From: Malus domestica
Lineage: Eukaryota > Streptophyta > Magnoliopsida > Rosales > Rosaceae
Length of the DNA stretch: 64,000 nucleotides
Reading direction: 5' to 3'
NCBI RefSeq assembly: GCF_042453785.1
Contig: NC_091671.1
Coordinates: 34,177,001-34,241,000 of the forward strand
The notes beneath the pieces are model-generated. The model did no database searches and was not told the DNA's origin. It saw only the letters and a program-made list of their open reading frames with translations. Below are positions 1 through 8,997 of this stretch, in pieces. How positions within the stretch are numbered: position 1 is the stretch's first letter; each line of letters starts with the position of its first letter. A program made the translations under genes and the position numbers.

Positions 1-213
1 TACCAAGTAGACTTCACTCATTTTATTGTAACCTACAGGCTATAGTGCTACATTAGTGCTAAACACTAATGTAGTCCTTTACTTTCCTCTTTTTATGTGT
101 TTATTTATTAGTTTTTGGTTCTCAAATCCCGGTGGCTGAGTTTGAACACCTTTTATTCTATATGGTTTGCTCATCTGATTTGTTTCTTGAAAATATGCTT
201 GTTACTGTTGCAG

Positions 214-876
214 ATTGCTATAACGGGTAAAAGCTTCTGCAAGGCTTCTGCAATCGCAACAGATTTGATCATTAGTAACATTCTTCGGATAGGGAAGGTG
301 AATGTGATTGGTGATGTCATCCTATTCCTTGGAAAATTATGTGTCAGCCTCTCAACTGCCCTTTTTGCTTTCCTTATGTTGGATACCCACAAATACAAAT
401 CTGGCCACAACAAGATCACTTCTCCACTGTTTCCTGTGTTGGTATGTTTATGATCTAAGATAGTGCGTTTTGTGACAATTTTTCATTATCTGATGAAACT
501 ACTGAAATGAAAATTGGCTAGAGCAGGGAAGTGGATAAACAAACCTCTTTCGCCGATGAAGCTTTCCTTGTATTATTCCCATAGTCTATGTTGAATGGCA
601 TGAACTCACTATGGTCGGGTAGAGTATGTTCCGTCATTAATCTGCTCTTATATGTTTGTGCAGGTTTGCTGGGCTCTCGGCTATGTGGTTGCCACTCTTT
701 TCTTTGCTGTGGTGGAGATGTCAATCGATACCATCATTCTTTCATTCTGCCAGGATTCCGAAGAGCACCAAGGGACTGCCCAGTATGCTCCACCACTTCT
801 GATCCAAACTCTAGACGACCAAAACGAGATGCAGAGACTCACCCAAGGACCCCAATCAGATAGCTTAGACGTATAA
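214..876 (+). CDS. CTL1: Choline transporter-like protein, last two coding exons (gene continues off the left edge)
   Basis: Two exons are readable: 214-441 (after a TTGCAG acceptor at 208-213, ending at a GTATGT donor) and 664-876 (after GTGCAG, ending in TAA at 874-876). Both junctions are in phase 0. The first encodes a membrane stretch including FLGKLCVSLSTALFAFLML. The second begins VCWALGYVVATLFFAVVEMS and carries IDTIILSFCQDSEEHQG and QYAPPLL. This is the conserved C-terminus of the plasma-membrane choline transporter-like (CTL/SLC44) family, and the closest plant match I recall is Arabidopsis CTL1/CHER1, a trans-Golgi and cell-plate protein needed for sieve-plate and membrane trafficking. 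The hydrophilic tail (LDDQNEMQRLTQ to SLDV) is typical. Start and upstream exons lie outside the window. The family call is strong; the orthologue symbol comes from memory. Confidence 0.85.
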
Positions 877-1218
877 TTTTACTTTCGCAATCTTTGCTTG
901 ATGGAATTTGAGAATCCCCTTGTAAGGTGATAAAGCCTGCCACCCAGTACTTATCCTAGTCCTTGAATTTTTGTGTTCCGTCTGTATATATTCAAGTGTT
1001 AGGCGAAACCGAGGGGGAAAACGGGTGCCTCTATACAAGTTTAGAATATCCGTCGCTGTAATTGAGATACATTTGAAAGAAATTAGAGTAATCAGAGTAA
1101 TTATGCAATGCTACAAATCTCGCATGAAATTATTGAAACTGTCTTGCATCCTTGCGAAGTTTTTCTTCCACCATTGCGAAGTTTTGTCCACCGCAAATCC
1201 AGGACCTCCTCGAGAGGG
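877..1218 (+). other. 3' flank of the CTL1-like gene, no further gene seen
   Basis: This holds the 3' untranslated and downstream sequence of the choline-transporter gene. Open frames here are short and resemble no known protein. It ends at the target duplication of the MITE that follows. Confidence 0.5.
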
Positions 1219-1227
1219 AAATACATA

Positions 1228-1652
1228 AGAGTAAATTGTAGGAATGGTTCATTAACTTTTATCAAATTTGAGTAATGGTCTCTCAACTAAAAATTCACTA
1301 CCATTAGTTCTTCAACTTATCAAAACGTGTAGCTATGGTGTTTTTCGTTAACTCTATCATAATTCTGTCAAAATGGGTTAAAGTTGAGGGATCATTGCTC
1401 CAATTGGGTTAATGTTGAGAGACCATTTTTACAATTAATGAAAGTCGAAGACCATTGATACAATTGTTTTTATTTGATTTTTCATATTTGCCTCTTGATT
1501 TAGTCTTACGTGCATGACACGTAACTCATTTTGATGGAAGTTCTATTGAAGTTGACGAAAATGATCATAGCTGCACGTTTTGATGTATTAAGGAACCAAT
1601 GGTAATGAATTTTTAGTTGAGGGACCATTGCTCCAATGCTACAATTTACTCT
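1228..1652. mobile_element. MULE-type MITE with terminal inverted repeats and 9-bp target duplication
   Basis: The left end begins AGAGTAAATTGTAGGAATGG and the right end is its near inverse, ...GCTACAATTTACTCT. Inside, near-repeated phrases (caatggtc, ctcaac, ttaccattggt) occur in both orientations, so the whole 425-bp element can fold. The flanking 9-mers 1219-1227 (aaatacata) and 1653-1661 (aagtacata) agree at 8 of 9 bases, which fits a Mutator-like target duplication. No coding capacity is seen. It sits just downstream of the CTL1-like gene and may supply part of a read-through 3' UTR. Confidence 0.75.
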
Positions 1653-1731
1653 AAGTACATAAATTGTTCTTTGTTGCCTTCAAAACTCCTTCGAAAAACC
1701 TCCCCGGATTGAAGGTACATCACTTGGGCAA

Positions 1732-2897
1732 TTACACTTCAGTAACTGTAGGGACCTTCACATATTCAGACAACGATCTCAATTTTTGAGGAAGAATGAA
1801 ACGGCCGCCGAACTTCTGCTGCAAGGGCAATATAATCCTTACTTAAAGGCCATCCTATCCAACTTTCAGGCATTAAGATACTTGGATGATTATCATAAAG
1901 GATTCCCAGCATATATTAGGATTCCCTTTCTTGAAAATTCGCACTTTTCCAAACCTAGAAAACAGACGGAATTCTAGGATTCCTCAGGGCAAATACTTTT
2001 ATGCATACCCCTTCCAGTTGATCTATACCATACTCTATTCTCGCAAGATGATAGACACTAGCTAACAGTCCGCTTAGTGCTACATCATAAGCACATTAGG
2101 AACGTAGATAAGTGTAACCATGTACATATAAAATGACAGCAATCGAATGCCAAACCTCGGGTTTTATTTGTAAAGTTTCTATTCCCTGGTAATCAAAGCC
2201 CAAAGATCCATCAACTAACCCATGTTGCCGGCAAGCAGTAGACCTCCAAAAGGTACAATGACATCCCAAGCAAAGTATATTAGGCCTAAGTGAATTGAAC
2301 TTTGTAGGAAGCAATCTGTTGTGGGACTTGCATAAATGTAAGACTCATTCAATTGCTGGCGAGAATGGCGGTGACTTCGAGCCCTGTAAAGATCGTACGC
2401 ATGCGGCAGCACTCGAATGGAAGTTGTTCCAATGTAGCATGAAACTGACAGAGCCTTTTGGTTGGAATTGCAGAAAGTGTTGAGAGGAATTTGAGGCAGC
2501 AAAACACCATCCGAAACCAAACAAGCATATGATTTCAAGGCAGGCAAGATTTTGATGATCTGAAAGTATTGACAACATCGTTTTCAGTGGCACAGTGCCA
2601 AAAGTGCTCCAATCCATCAGTAGTGAAGCAGCTAAAGCCCCTGCAGTGTATATACAAGTAAAACCACAACAAACGCCTTCTTCTCATTGACCGGGGAACA
2701 ATTGAATCGCAATGATCAGAATACGAGATGTGATCATAAGGTGGAGAACGCGATGAAACTGGATAAGAGAAGTGATTAGAAGTGGTGGATATAAAGAAAA
2801 GGCGCCAAAAATAAACAAAAACATGAGAAGCTTTGGCAATGAGTACCACATCTTTAAAGAGGTGGTAGCAGAAGACAGGTGTTTTCCTCATGACCAT
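1732..2897 (-). pseudogene. Broken type-B DUF2921 membrane-protein gene (internal deletion, insertions)
   Basis: Pieces match the intact gene at 8998-11835. 1732-1825 is the C-terminal tail (QQKFGG region to a stop). Then about 390 bp of unrelated DNA intervenes. About 2215-2670 is the last transmembrane part ([49 protein letters not shown]). At about 2670-2692 the sequence jumps directly to the N-terminal region (YSDHCDSIVP), followed by the signal-peptide region to about 2897. Roughly 2.1 kb of ectodomain coding sequence is therefore missing. Frameshifts are visible: an extra base lies between the upstream ATG and the conserved MWYSLP start. A ~45-bp foreign stretch at about 2277-2322 replaces coding sequence (see findings). 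It cannot make a DUF2921 protein. Confidence 0.8.
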
Positions 2898-2949
2898 TGG
2901 GACAAAGATAAACAAGAACAACGAAATGAAATTCAATGTGAAAGTACTG

Positions 2950-3358
2950 CAATGTTTCGATTGTTTTGTGTACTTTCCATAGTCTGCAAAATACGGATTA
3001 TATAACGACTTTAATATTTAGGTATCGAATTCAACATGTCTGTCTATGTACAAGTAGAAAAAATATTACTTCACAGTAGTGCTCAACCTCAGTAATGTCA
3101 CTCGTCTGTAATAATTGTCACGTGTTTGAAAAGTGAACCATCCGTCTAATTGTGACAAAAAAGGATATATCAAATTCGTACATTGTCGTGACAATTTCAA
3201 AGAGAAAAAGGAGCTTATGACTTTGTTTTCATAGACAGCTAGAACAAACAAAACCCAGGACTGTGAAACCAAAGCTGCATTTTATTGTTCGTAAATACTA
3301 AATACCTAAGAGGACAAAAAAAACTGGAACAAAGGAATGGAAAACCAAGTTTGTTCTA
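2950..3358. repeat. 5' flank of the broken type-B gene, shared with the other type-B copies
   Basis: Sequence around 3205-3330 (tatgactttgtttt, agaacaaac, cccaggactgtgaaa, cctaagaggacaaaaa) recurs at 12000-12100 upstream of the intact type-B gene and at about 16325-16400 upstream of the third copy. The duplicated unit therefore includes the putative promoter and 5' flank as well as the coding region. No gene is present. Confidence 0.65.
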
Positions 3359-3682
3359 GGGCCTGTTTGATAACCATTTTGTTTTTAATTTTTAACTTTC
3401 AATTTAATGTTAGAGGTGGAGGGGAAATACATGGGACAAGGGATATAGAACGATGACAGAATGATAATAGGATAGATGTAGAAAAACGAATAAGAAAAGA
3501 CACACAAAGTGGAAATAAAAAAGGCGAAAACTATTTTAAGTTGTTTTCACTTTCAAGATTTTATTTTTATTCATTCATTTTTATTTATTTCCTTCTCTCG
3601 CACCACCGTCTCGTTTTCTCCGTATACTTCTCTACGTTTTCTTATATTGAAAACTATAAACGAAAAATGAAAATGGTTATCA
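3359..3682. mobile_element. MITE with GGCCTGTTTGATAACC-type terminal inverted repeats
   Basis: The left end (gcctgtttgataaccattttg) is mirrored by the right end (aaaatggttatcaaatcagcc), with further inverted matching inside (AACTTTCAA against TTGAAAACT). A second copy lies at about 17245-17572 in the paralogous position upstream of the third type-B gene. It looks like a PIF/Harbinger- or hAT-type MITE, but no clean target duplication can be defined. No coding capacity. Confidence 0.6.
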
Positions 3683-3699
3683 AATCAGCCTTTAGAATA

Positions 3700-4543
3700 T
3701 TGCTTTGTCAAAAAAGGCTAGATACCAATTATATTAGGCCTAAGCGAATTGAACTTTGTAGGAAGCAATCTGAGGGGTGAGGACGCGTGCCCATGTCAAT
3801 GAAACTAGAGCCTTTGGCAATGCTCGGAGGGTTCTGAGTAAAAAGGGTTGCACTGAGGCGGAGACGAACACAAAGAGCTCGGTGCAGGAAGAAAGTTCTC
3901 AGCCAGTGAAGTTACAAGCTCCTTTAGTCAATCTCTCTGGTTACGGACAGTTTTGATGATTATTTAGAGGAACTTTTGTGTAGTCTAAAATTGCATCAAA
4001 TCTGCATATGTAGGTTTTAGATCAGTTGGTTTGAATCTCTTCCCCATTAACTAGAGTATATTAGAATACCGCTTTGTAAAAGAAAAATAAAGTGACAAAA
4101 AATGAACATTATTTAGAAAGGATGCCAAAAACTCTGGAATGCTGCTGGTTCTGCAACTATTCTGCAGATGTCTCACATCCAAAATTTATTCTAAGAACCT
4201 CTAAACTTGCGCTTCTCTCTTTCTCCATGTCTTTCACATTTTTCTCGCTTAGTTTTGTTTTTGTTTTCTTATCGAAATCTCTAGAATGTGTGCAGAAACA
4301 CAGTTGAACAAGACATGAGTACTAAGTTTCATGGTATCCTCGAGACCTATGTGCATTAACCTTGTGACAGACCGACCTCATTCTCGTGACAGAAGCAAAT
4401 ATTGTTTGTTATCTTATAGAAAAGAAAAATGGAAGTGCGCACATTATAGCTAACAAGTTCAACACATTACAAACGAAAAGAAAGATAAAAATAAAAAAGC
4501 TAAAACTTGATACCTCCTCAAGTACAAAGGAGAGAAGATTAAA
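3700..4543. other. Spacer between broken gene and first type-A gene; contains a SINE-like fragment
   Basis: No gene is seen. 3729-3835 repeats at about 17617-17715. 3980-4540 repeats at 27973-28520 before the other type-A gene. Around 4012-4090 a B-box-like ggtttgaatctc is followed by a gtatattagaataccgcttt tail, which resembles the end of a tRNA-derived SINE. Confidence 0.5.
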
Positions 4544-7333
4544 TTACCCTTCAGTAACAGTAGGGACCTTCTCATATTCACCCAACTCTATCAACTTTTG
4601 AGGGAGAATGCAACGACCCCCAAACTTCTGCTGCAAGAAAACGACGCCAGCAAACACTAAACCCCCAAAAGGAATTATGACATCCCAAGAAGTGGAGTAA
4701 AAATCTGCTGCAGGGCTTGCATACAGGTACGACTCGTTGAATTGACGGTGAGCAAATTTGTGAGCCCTGTAAAGATCGTATGCATGTGGCACCACTCGAA
4801 CAAAAGTTGTTCCAACATAGAACGAAATGGATAGAGCATTTTCTTTTGATTTGCAAAACATGTTGAGCACAACTTGAGGCAGCAAAAAACCATCCAATAC
4901 CAAACCGGCATAAGATTTGAAGCCAATGCTGAAAATTGAGTGATCAGCGTAGTAGCTCTTTTTCCAAATCTGTTCATGCAGAAGCCAAGCAGCGAAAGCC
5001 CCTGCAACATATAGTAGTAAGGCCACAAAGAGAGTCTTCTTCTCCATGAGCCAGAGTTCGTCGCGATTTCCATGTGCTGATCTTGCTGACCAAGTTAGCT
5101 GCAGAAGACGGATTTGCAGCAAGAAAGCTACCATTGTTATCACCCTCACAACTACCTCATTAACTTCAAGCCATCCTCCGGTTCCAAGGAACACGTTTTG
5201 GTGGTTGGTGCTACTCGTGAACATGGCTTTGAAGTTTAACATAAGGGGTATCATGTAGCCAAGAGTTAGAATTAGTAGCATGAAAATGGAAATGGAGGGA
5301 AGAACATCTGGATACTTTTTCACATGGAAGAGTTGTCGCACCACAAAGAAGCATGCCAGCGTGGTGGATATAAGAACCAATATGATCTCCACATCCATCC
5401 TCCAAATGGACCGCCTTTCTTCAGCGAGGGTAAAGGAAGCTGAGGTTAAATCCCAAGTTTCAAAATAAAGAGGGTCAGACTTTTTTCGCGTGCTTTTTAT
5501 GCTGCCCTTGATGAAACCCGAATTGTTGGTTGGATTTGTTGGGGGGAACTCAAAATTGACAGCAATCCCGCAATCTACAGAATCATTTGTTGGCTGCTGA
5601 CCCTTTGAGGCCAGGTTTCTGCAGCCTACCATGCACAGGCTGCCTTCGGTTTCATCATAGATCCCTTCAGCAAAGATCTGCATTTCGTTTAAAACTGATG
5701 CATTTTGAAACTTTGCATGAGATAGCAGGTGGATGCTTATTTTGTAGCTAATATTGTACGGATTGCTGTGGTTGAAGCTGTATCTCACAGGAGAGCTCTC
5801 AGGAGCTGTAGATTCAGATTCGGTGGTTGCAATCACACCTTGCATCGAATACCAATACGCCTGATAAAATTGATTCCCAACAGAAATCGGAACAGAACTT
5901 CCCCACACAGCTTGTCTTTTAGAATTCTTAGCTGACACATCAAATCTCATGTCATAAGAAAACGGATTCGGGTACACGTTGATCTTGGGATGAGAAGTCT
6001 TCTTTTTTGGGCACAAATTACTTACTTGTTTGGTTTTGGTGTACTCATACTTCACACCAGGAATCAGAACCCTTCCAATGTCATCCTGAGGACTTTGGAA
6101 CGTGATCTTTTCAAAGTAACCCGACTCTGTCACATTTTTGTTGCTCCAAATCTCCCCCACAATGCTACTTGTGTTTCCGATTGTCCATACTGCAGAAAAC
6201 CGCAAGTTAATTCTTGTTGAACAATCACCGACACGAGTATTGTTCCAAGAACCTGCTGCATCCAAGAATCGACACGCAACACAAGACAGCTGATTTTTTT
6301 CTGCATCCCATGAGCCTTCTCCAATCAATGTTGTATTGGGATCGAATAGCCTTCGATACCAGATGTTGCTGCTGTCTACAAATTCGACCAGAACTCTCAA
6401 CCTTTTCGCATCATTCCGACACCCGATAAGCTTCAACGAAACAACACGAGCCAAATCAGACGTGGCCAAAGGAGTGCAGTTCTTGGCAGAAGAGCAAAAG
6501 CTTGAGTATTTGAGATCAAATCCATGATTTCGCACTTCTCTTGAGAGTACAGAACAAAATCTCTTTATATTCAAGGAACTTGTGGGATTGGAATTATCAC
6601 TTCCACCGGAAGTATTTCTGTTTTCAGAACTATTTGAAATCAGAGTGTACTGGTAGTTCATACCGGGAAGCATCAAAATAGAGATAGGTTCAAAATAATC
6701 TGGATCATTCTTGGAACTGATCATGTTCTCCAAAGTTCCGCTACTCAAACTCGTGACACTAGTGGAATTCATGAAGTTGTAGAGCTTAAAAATAGGATGA
6801 ATGTTGAGCGAATAACTTCGTCCTTTTGAGTAACCATAACCGGAACCAACCATACAAATCTTCCCGGAAGATTGTAACCAGAACCCTTCAAGTTTAAGTA
6901 TTAATCTTCTTGGACGAGGAACTGATCCAGATGAGAAACTGTTACTTGTGGTGGAAGAATTCCCCACAAAGTAATGTGTATCACCTGGAAACAATAAAGT
7001 CCCTCGAATCTTGATCAGGCCTGGAACATCCGTTTCTCTAGTCTTCAAGATAAAGAATTGAACAGATTTTTCACTATGATTAGACGATGAGATAGGACTA
7101 AGAAGGCCACCGCCACCGGTGTAGTAACCCGTGAGGAGGTGTTGGTAGGGCGGTCCTAGCGCAAAACCTTTCGGTAAAGACTGGGGAACAAATGAAGCAC
7201 AGTGATCAGCGTAAGTGGTTTGGAAATCGTATTTAGAGGAAGCTGCAGAAGAGATGGTGAAGAAAAGAAAGACGAACATAAGAAGATTGGGTAAAAAGAT
7301 GATCATGGAGATGGCCATGGATTCTTTGGTCAT
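4544..7333 (-). CDS. DUF2921-family membrane protein, type A (929 aa, intact)
   Basis: This single uninterrupted frame starts at ATG 7331-7333 (MTKESMA, the same start as the paralogue at 31276) and stops at TAA 4544-4546. Residues 1-31 form a signal peptide with a hydrophobic core. Residues about 35-640 form an extracytoplasmic domain rich in Cys and N-x-S/T sites, opening with YADHCASFVPQS. From about residue 650 there are six to seven membrane segments: 650-669, 680-700, ~725-750, 766-785, ~800-825, ~835-850 and ~882-902. GGWLEVNE (~719) and PHAYDLYRAH (~849) lie among them. This layout fits plant DUF2921 proteins. Unlike the FLYING SAUCER E3 ligases, which I recall as having a similar membrane region, no RING domain follows, so ligase activity is not implied. 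The molecular function is unknown. The absence of introns is shared by all copies here. The family name is from memory; the topology is seen. Confidence 0.82.
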   Translation of the reverse strand: MTKESMAISMIIFLPNLLMFVFLFFTISSAASSKYDFQTTYADHCASFVPQSLPKGFALGPPYQHLLTGYYTGGGGLLSPISSSNHSEKSVQFFILKTRETDVPGLIKIRGTLLFPGDTHYFVGNSSTTSNSFSSGSVPRPRRLILKLEGFWLQSSGKICMVGSGYGYSKGRSYSLNIHPIFKLYNFMNSTSVTSLSSGTLENMISSKNDPDYFEPISILMLPGMNYQYTLISNSSENRNTSGGSDNSNPTSSLNIKRFCSVLSREVRNHGFDLKYSSFCSSAKNCTPLATSDLARVVSLKLIGCRNDAKRLRVLVEFVDSSNIWYRRLFDPNTTLIGEGSWDAEKNQLSCVACRFLDAAGSWNNTRVGDCSTRINLRFSAVWTIGNTSSIVGEIWSNKNVTESGYFEKITFQSPQDDIGRVLIPGVKYEYTKTKQVSNLCPKKKTSHPKINVYPNPFSYDMRFDVSAKNSKRQAVWGSSVPISVGNQFYQAYWYSMQGVIATTESESTAPESSPVRYSFNHSNPYNISYKISIHLLSHAKFQNASVLNEMQIFAEGIYDETEGSLCMVGCRNLASKGQQPTNDSVDCGIAVNFEFPPTNPTNNSGFIKGSIKSTRKKSDPLYFETWDLTSASFTLAEERRSIWRMDVEIILVLISTTLACFFVVRQLFHVKKYPDVLPSISIFMLLILTLGYMIPLMLNFKAMFTSSTNHQNVFLGTGGWLEVNEVVVRVITMVAFLLQIRLLQLTWSARSAHGNRDELWLMEKKTLFVALLLYVAGAFAAWLLHEQIWKKSYYADHSIFSIGFKSYAGLVLDGFLLPQVVLNMFCKSKENALSISFYVGTTFVRVVPHAYDLYRAHKFAHRQFNESYLYASPAADFYSTSWDVIIPFGGLVFAGVVFLQQKFGGRCILPQKLIELGEYEKVPTVTEG

Positions 7334-8997
7334 GGACTAGATAAGTGGATTTGGAGAAAGATGAACAAGGAGAGGATATTTTTATGCAGTACTAGTAGTA
7401 CCAGGTCAACCATTAGCATTGGGATAGTCCTCAAGCGGTCCTACTGCTATGTAAGGAAGGACACTGAAGCCTGCAATCTGCATTGGAGTTGGCTTTAGTT
7501 GAATGTCCCATTTTCTTATTGAACAGTTCAAATAGTTTGATAGTTAAGTTGAAAAAATAAACAATATAATCAATTTTTAATGGAAAAAATTTGGAATTAG
7601 AAGAAATAAAAGATATTGTTGATGCTGTAAACTTGACCATTTCCACCCTTGCACATCTCCACTTGGTGTATAATATTCAAAAGTTGAATTGCGAGCTTCA
7701 GATATATCGTTTTATGATATTAAAAAATGTTGTCACAGACGCGTTTGCTAGTGTGGGTCAGTTTTCTTTTTTTTAAGTATGGTTGGTGAGAAACTTTTCC
7801 TACTGAGGCAAGATTAACTGGCTTATGGATTTATGTAATTTCAGTTGCCCAAAGGTCTTCTCTTTGTAATTTTTTTCTACAAAAATGTCAAGAAGAAAGT
7901 TGAGGTATCACCTTAATCCCGAAAACCATTTAGAAAAAAAAACCCTAATCCGAAAAAACTTAAACAAAGTGATGAAGAAATGAGTAACAAAAAGTATCTA
8001 AGACTGAATAAAAATAAATCTACATATGACCATTGTAATGGCATATGAAAGGAATTTACATATGATTATTTGGAAGGTGTCATTTACAAATTCTTTTCGC
8101 ATATCTTTGTACGCTCATGTGGTGCATTGCTAATTCCTCTTATTTAATTTTTTGTGATCTATTTTATTCACCATTAATTATCTCAAAATCGCTTTGGAAT
8201 TTAAAATTTTTTCATCTATACGTACCCATAACGTTCCGACTCGTATCCGCCTCATGCAATTGGTTGTAAACATACTAGTAGACGAAAAAATTGTCATAAA
8301 GCAACTACATCATCAATTTGACGGAGTATTATACTGTCAAGAAGATGAAAGACATTAAGATAAAAACAAAAATGAAAAACAGATTAAAGACAGATTGATT
8401 TGATTCCAAAAATCCATGATGCAATTTGTAAAAATTAACCCTACGGCCCATTTTAAAAAATTACCTAAAACGTAAAGTGTAAAATGGAGTTAACCCTTGT
8501 TAATTTTATACACATCATGTTTTTATTTTTATTTTTATAAACTGATAAAACACTGCAAGGGGCTCGAGAGTTAAAAAGCATTTATCCTTCACTAGATGGC
8601 TTGTAGTGTAGCTCAAATGATTAAAAACAATATTCTCGGCTCGAGGGCGTGTAGTTCAAAGAGTTAAGAACATTGATTCTACACCCGAGATCCTAGGTTC
8701 AATTTCCCCCAACCCTCGAATAGTAACTACAGCAACTATTCTGCAGATATCTAACATTCAAAATTTATTCCAAGCATTAAAACTCAGGTATTCGACAAAT
8801 CGAAAAAAGAAATAAAGAAATAAAAAGCAAAACCATACAACTTTTCTTTCTTTTCTGAACTCCTCCTACATGCTTAAAAATCCAAAACAAAGAACATTGC
8901 AGCTGATAGTTGAATGTCCAATCCTCTCTAAAGTTTGCATTCACTGTAACAGAATCCTCCTCCGATAACGGAGGGCTACACCAGGTCCCTTTGCTCA
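7334..8997. other. Intergenic; 5' flank of the type-A gene and 3' flank of the type-B gene
   Basis: 7340-7440 and 7745-7930 match the 5' flank of the other type-A gene (31277-31590), including gtaccaggtcaaccattagc. About 300 bp at 7440-7745 is present only here. The remainder is AT-rich with no convincing gene. Small open frames near 8777-8998 are the 3' flank of the next gene. Confidence 0.5.
8594..8725 (+). repeat. tRNA-derived SINE-like remnant
   Basis: An A-box-like gtgtagttcaaagagttaag and a B-box-like taggttcaatttccccc are spaced as in a tRNA-derived SINE. An imperfect second A-box-like phrase (gtgtagctcaaatgattaa) lies just upstream. There is no clover leaf and no poly-A tail, so this is not a tRNA gene. 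The call is tentative. Confidence 0.35.

Noticed and set aside
2295..2483. Plus-strand frames lying over the DUF2921 copies (2295-2483, 5046-5468, 9396-9949, 28932-29447 and similar)
   Set aside because: They are antisense shadows of the minus-strand genes, recurring at the same relative places in each paralogue.
8640..8725. Possible tRNA gene
   Set aside because: Box-like motifs only; no acceptor or anticodon stem can be formed, so it is treated as SINE remnant.
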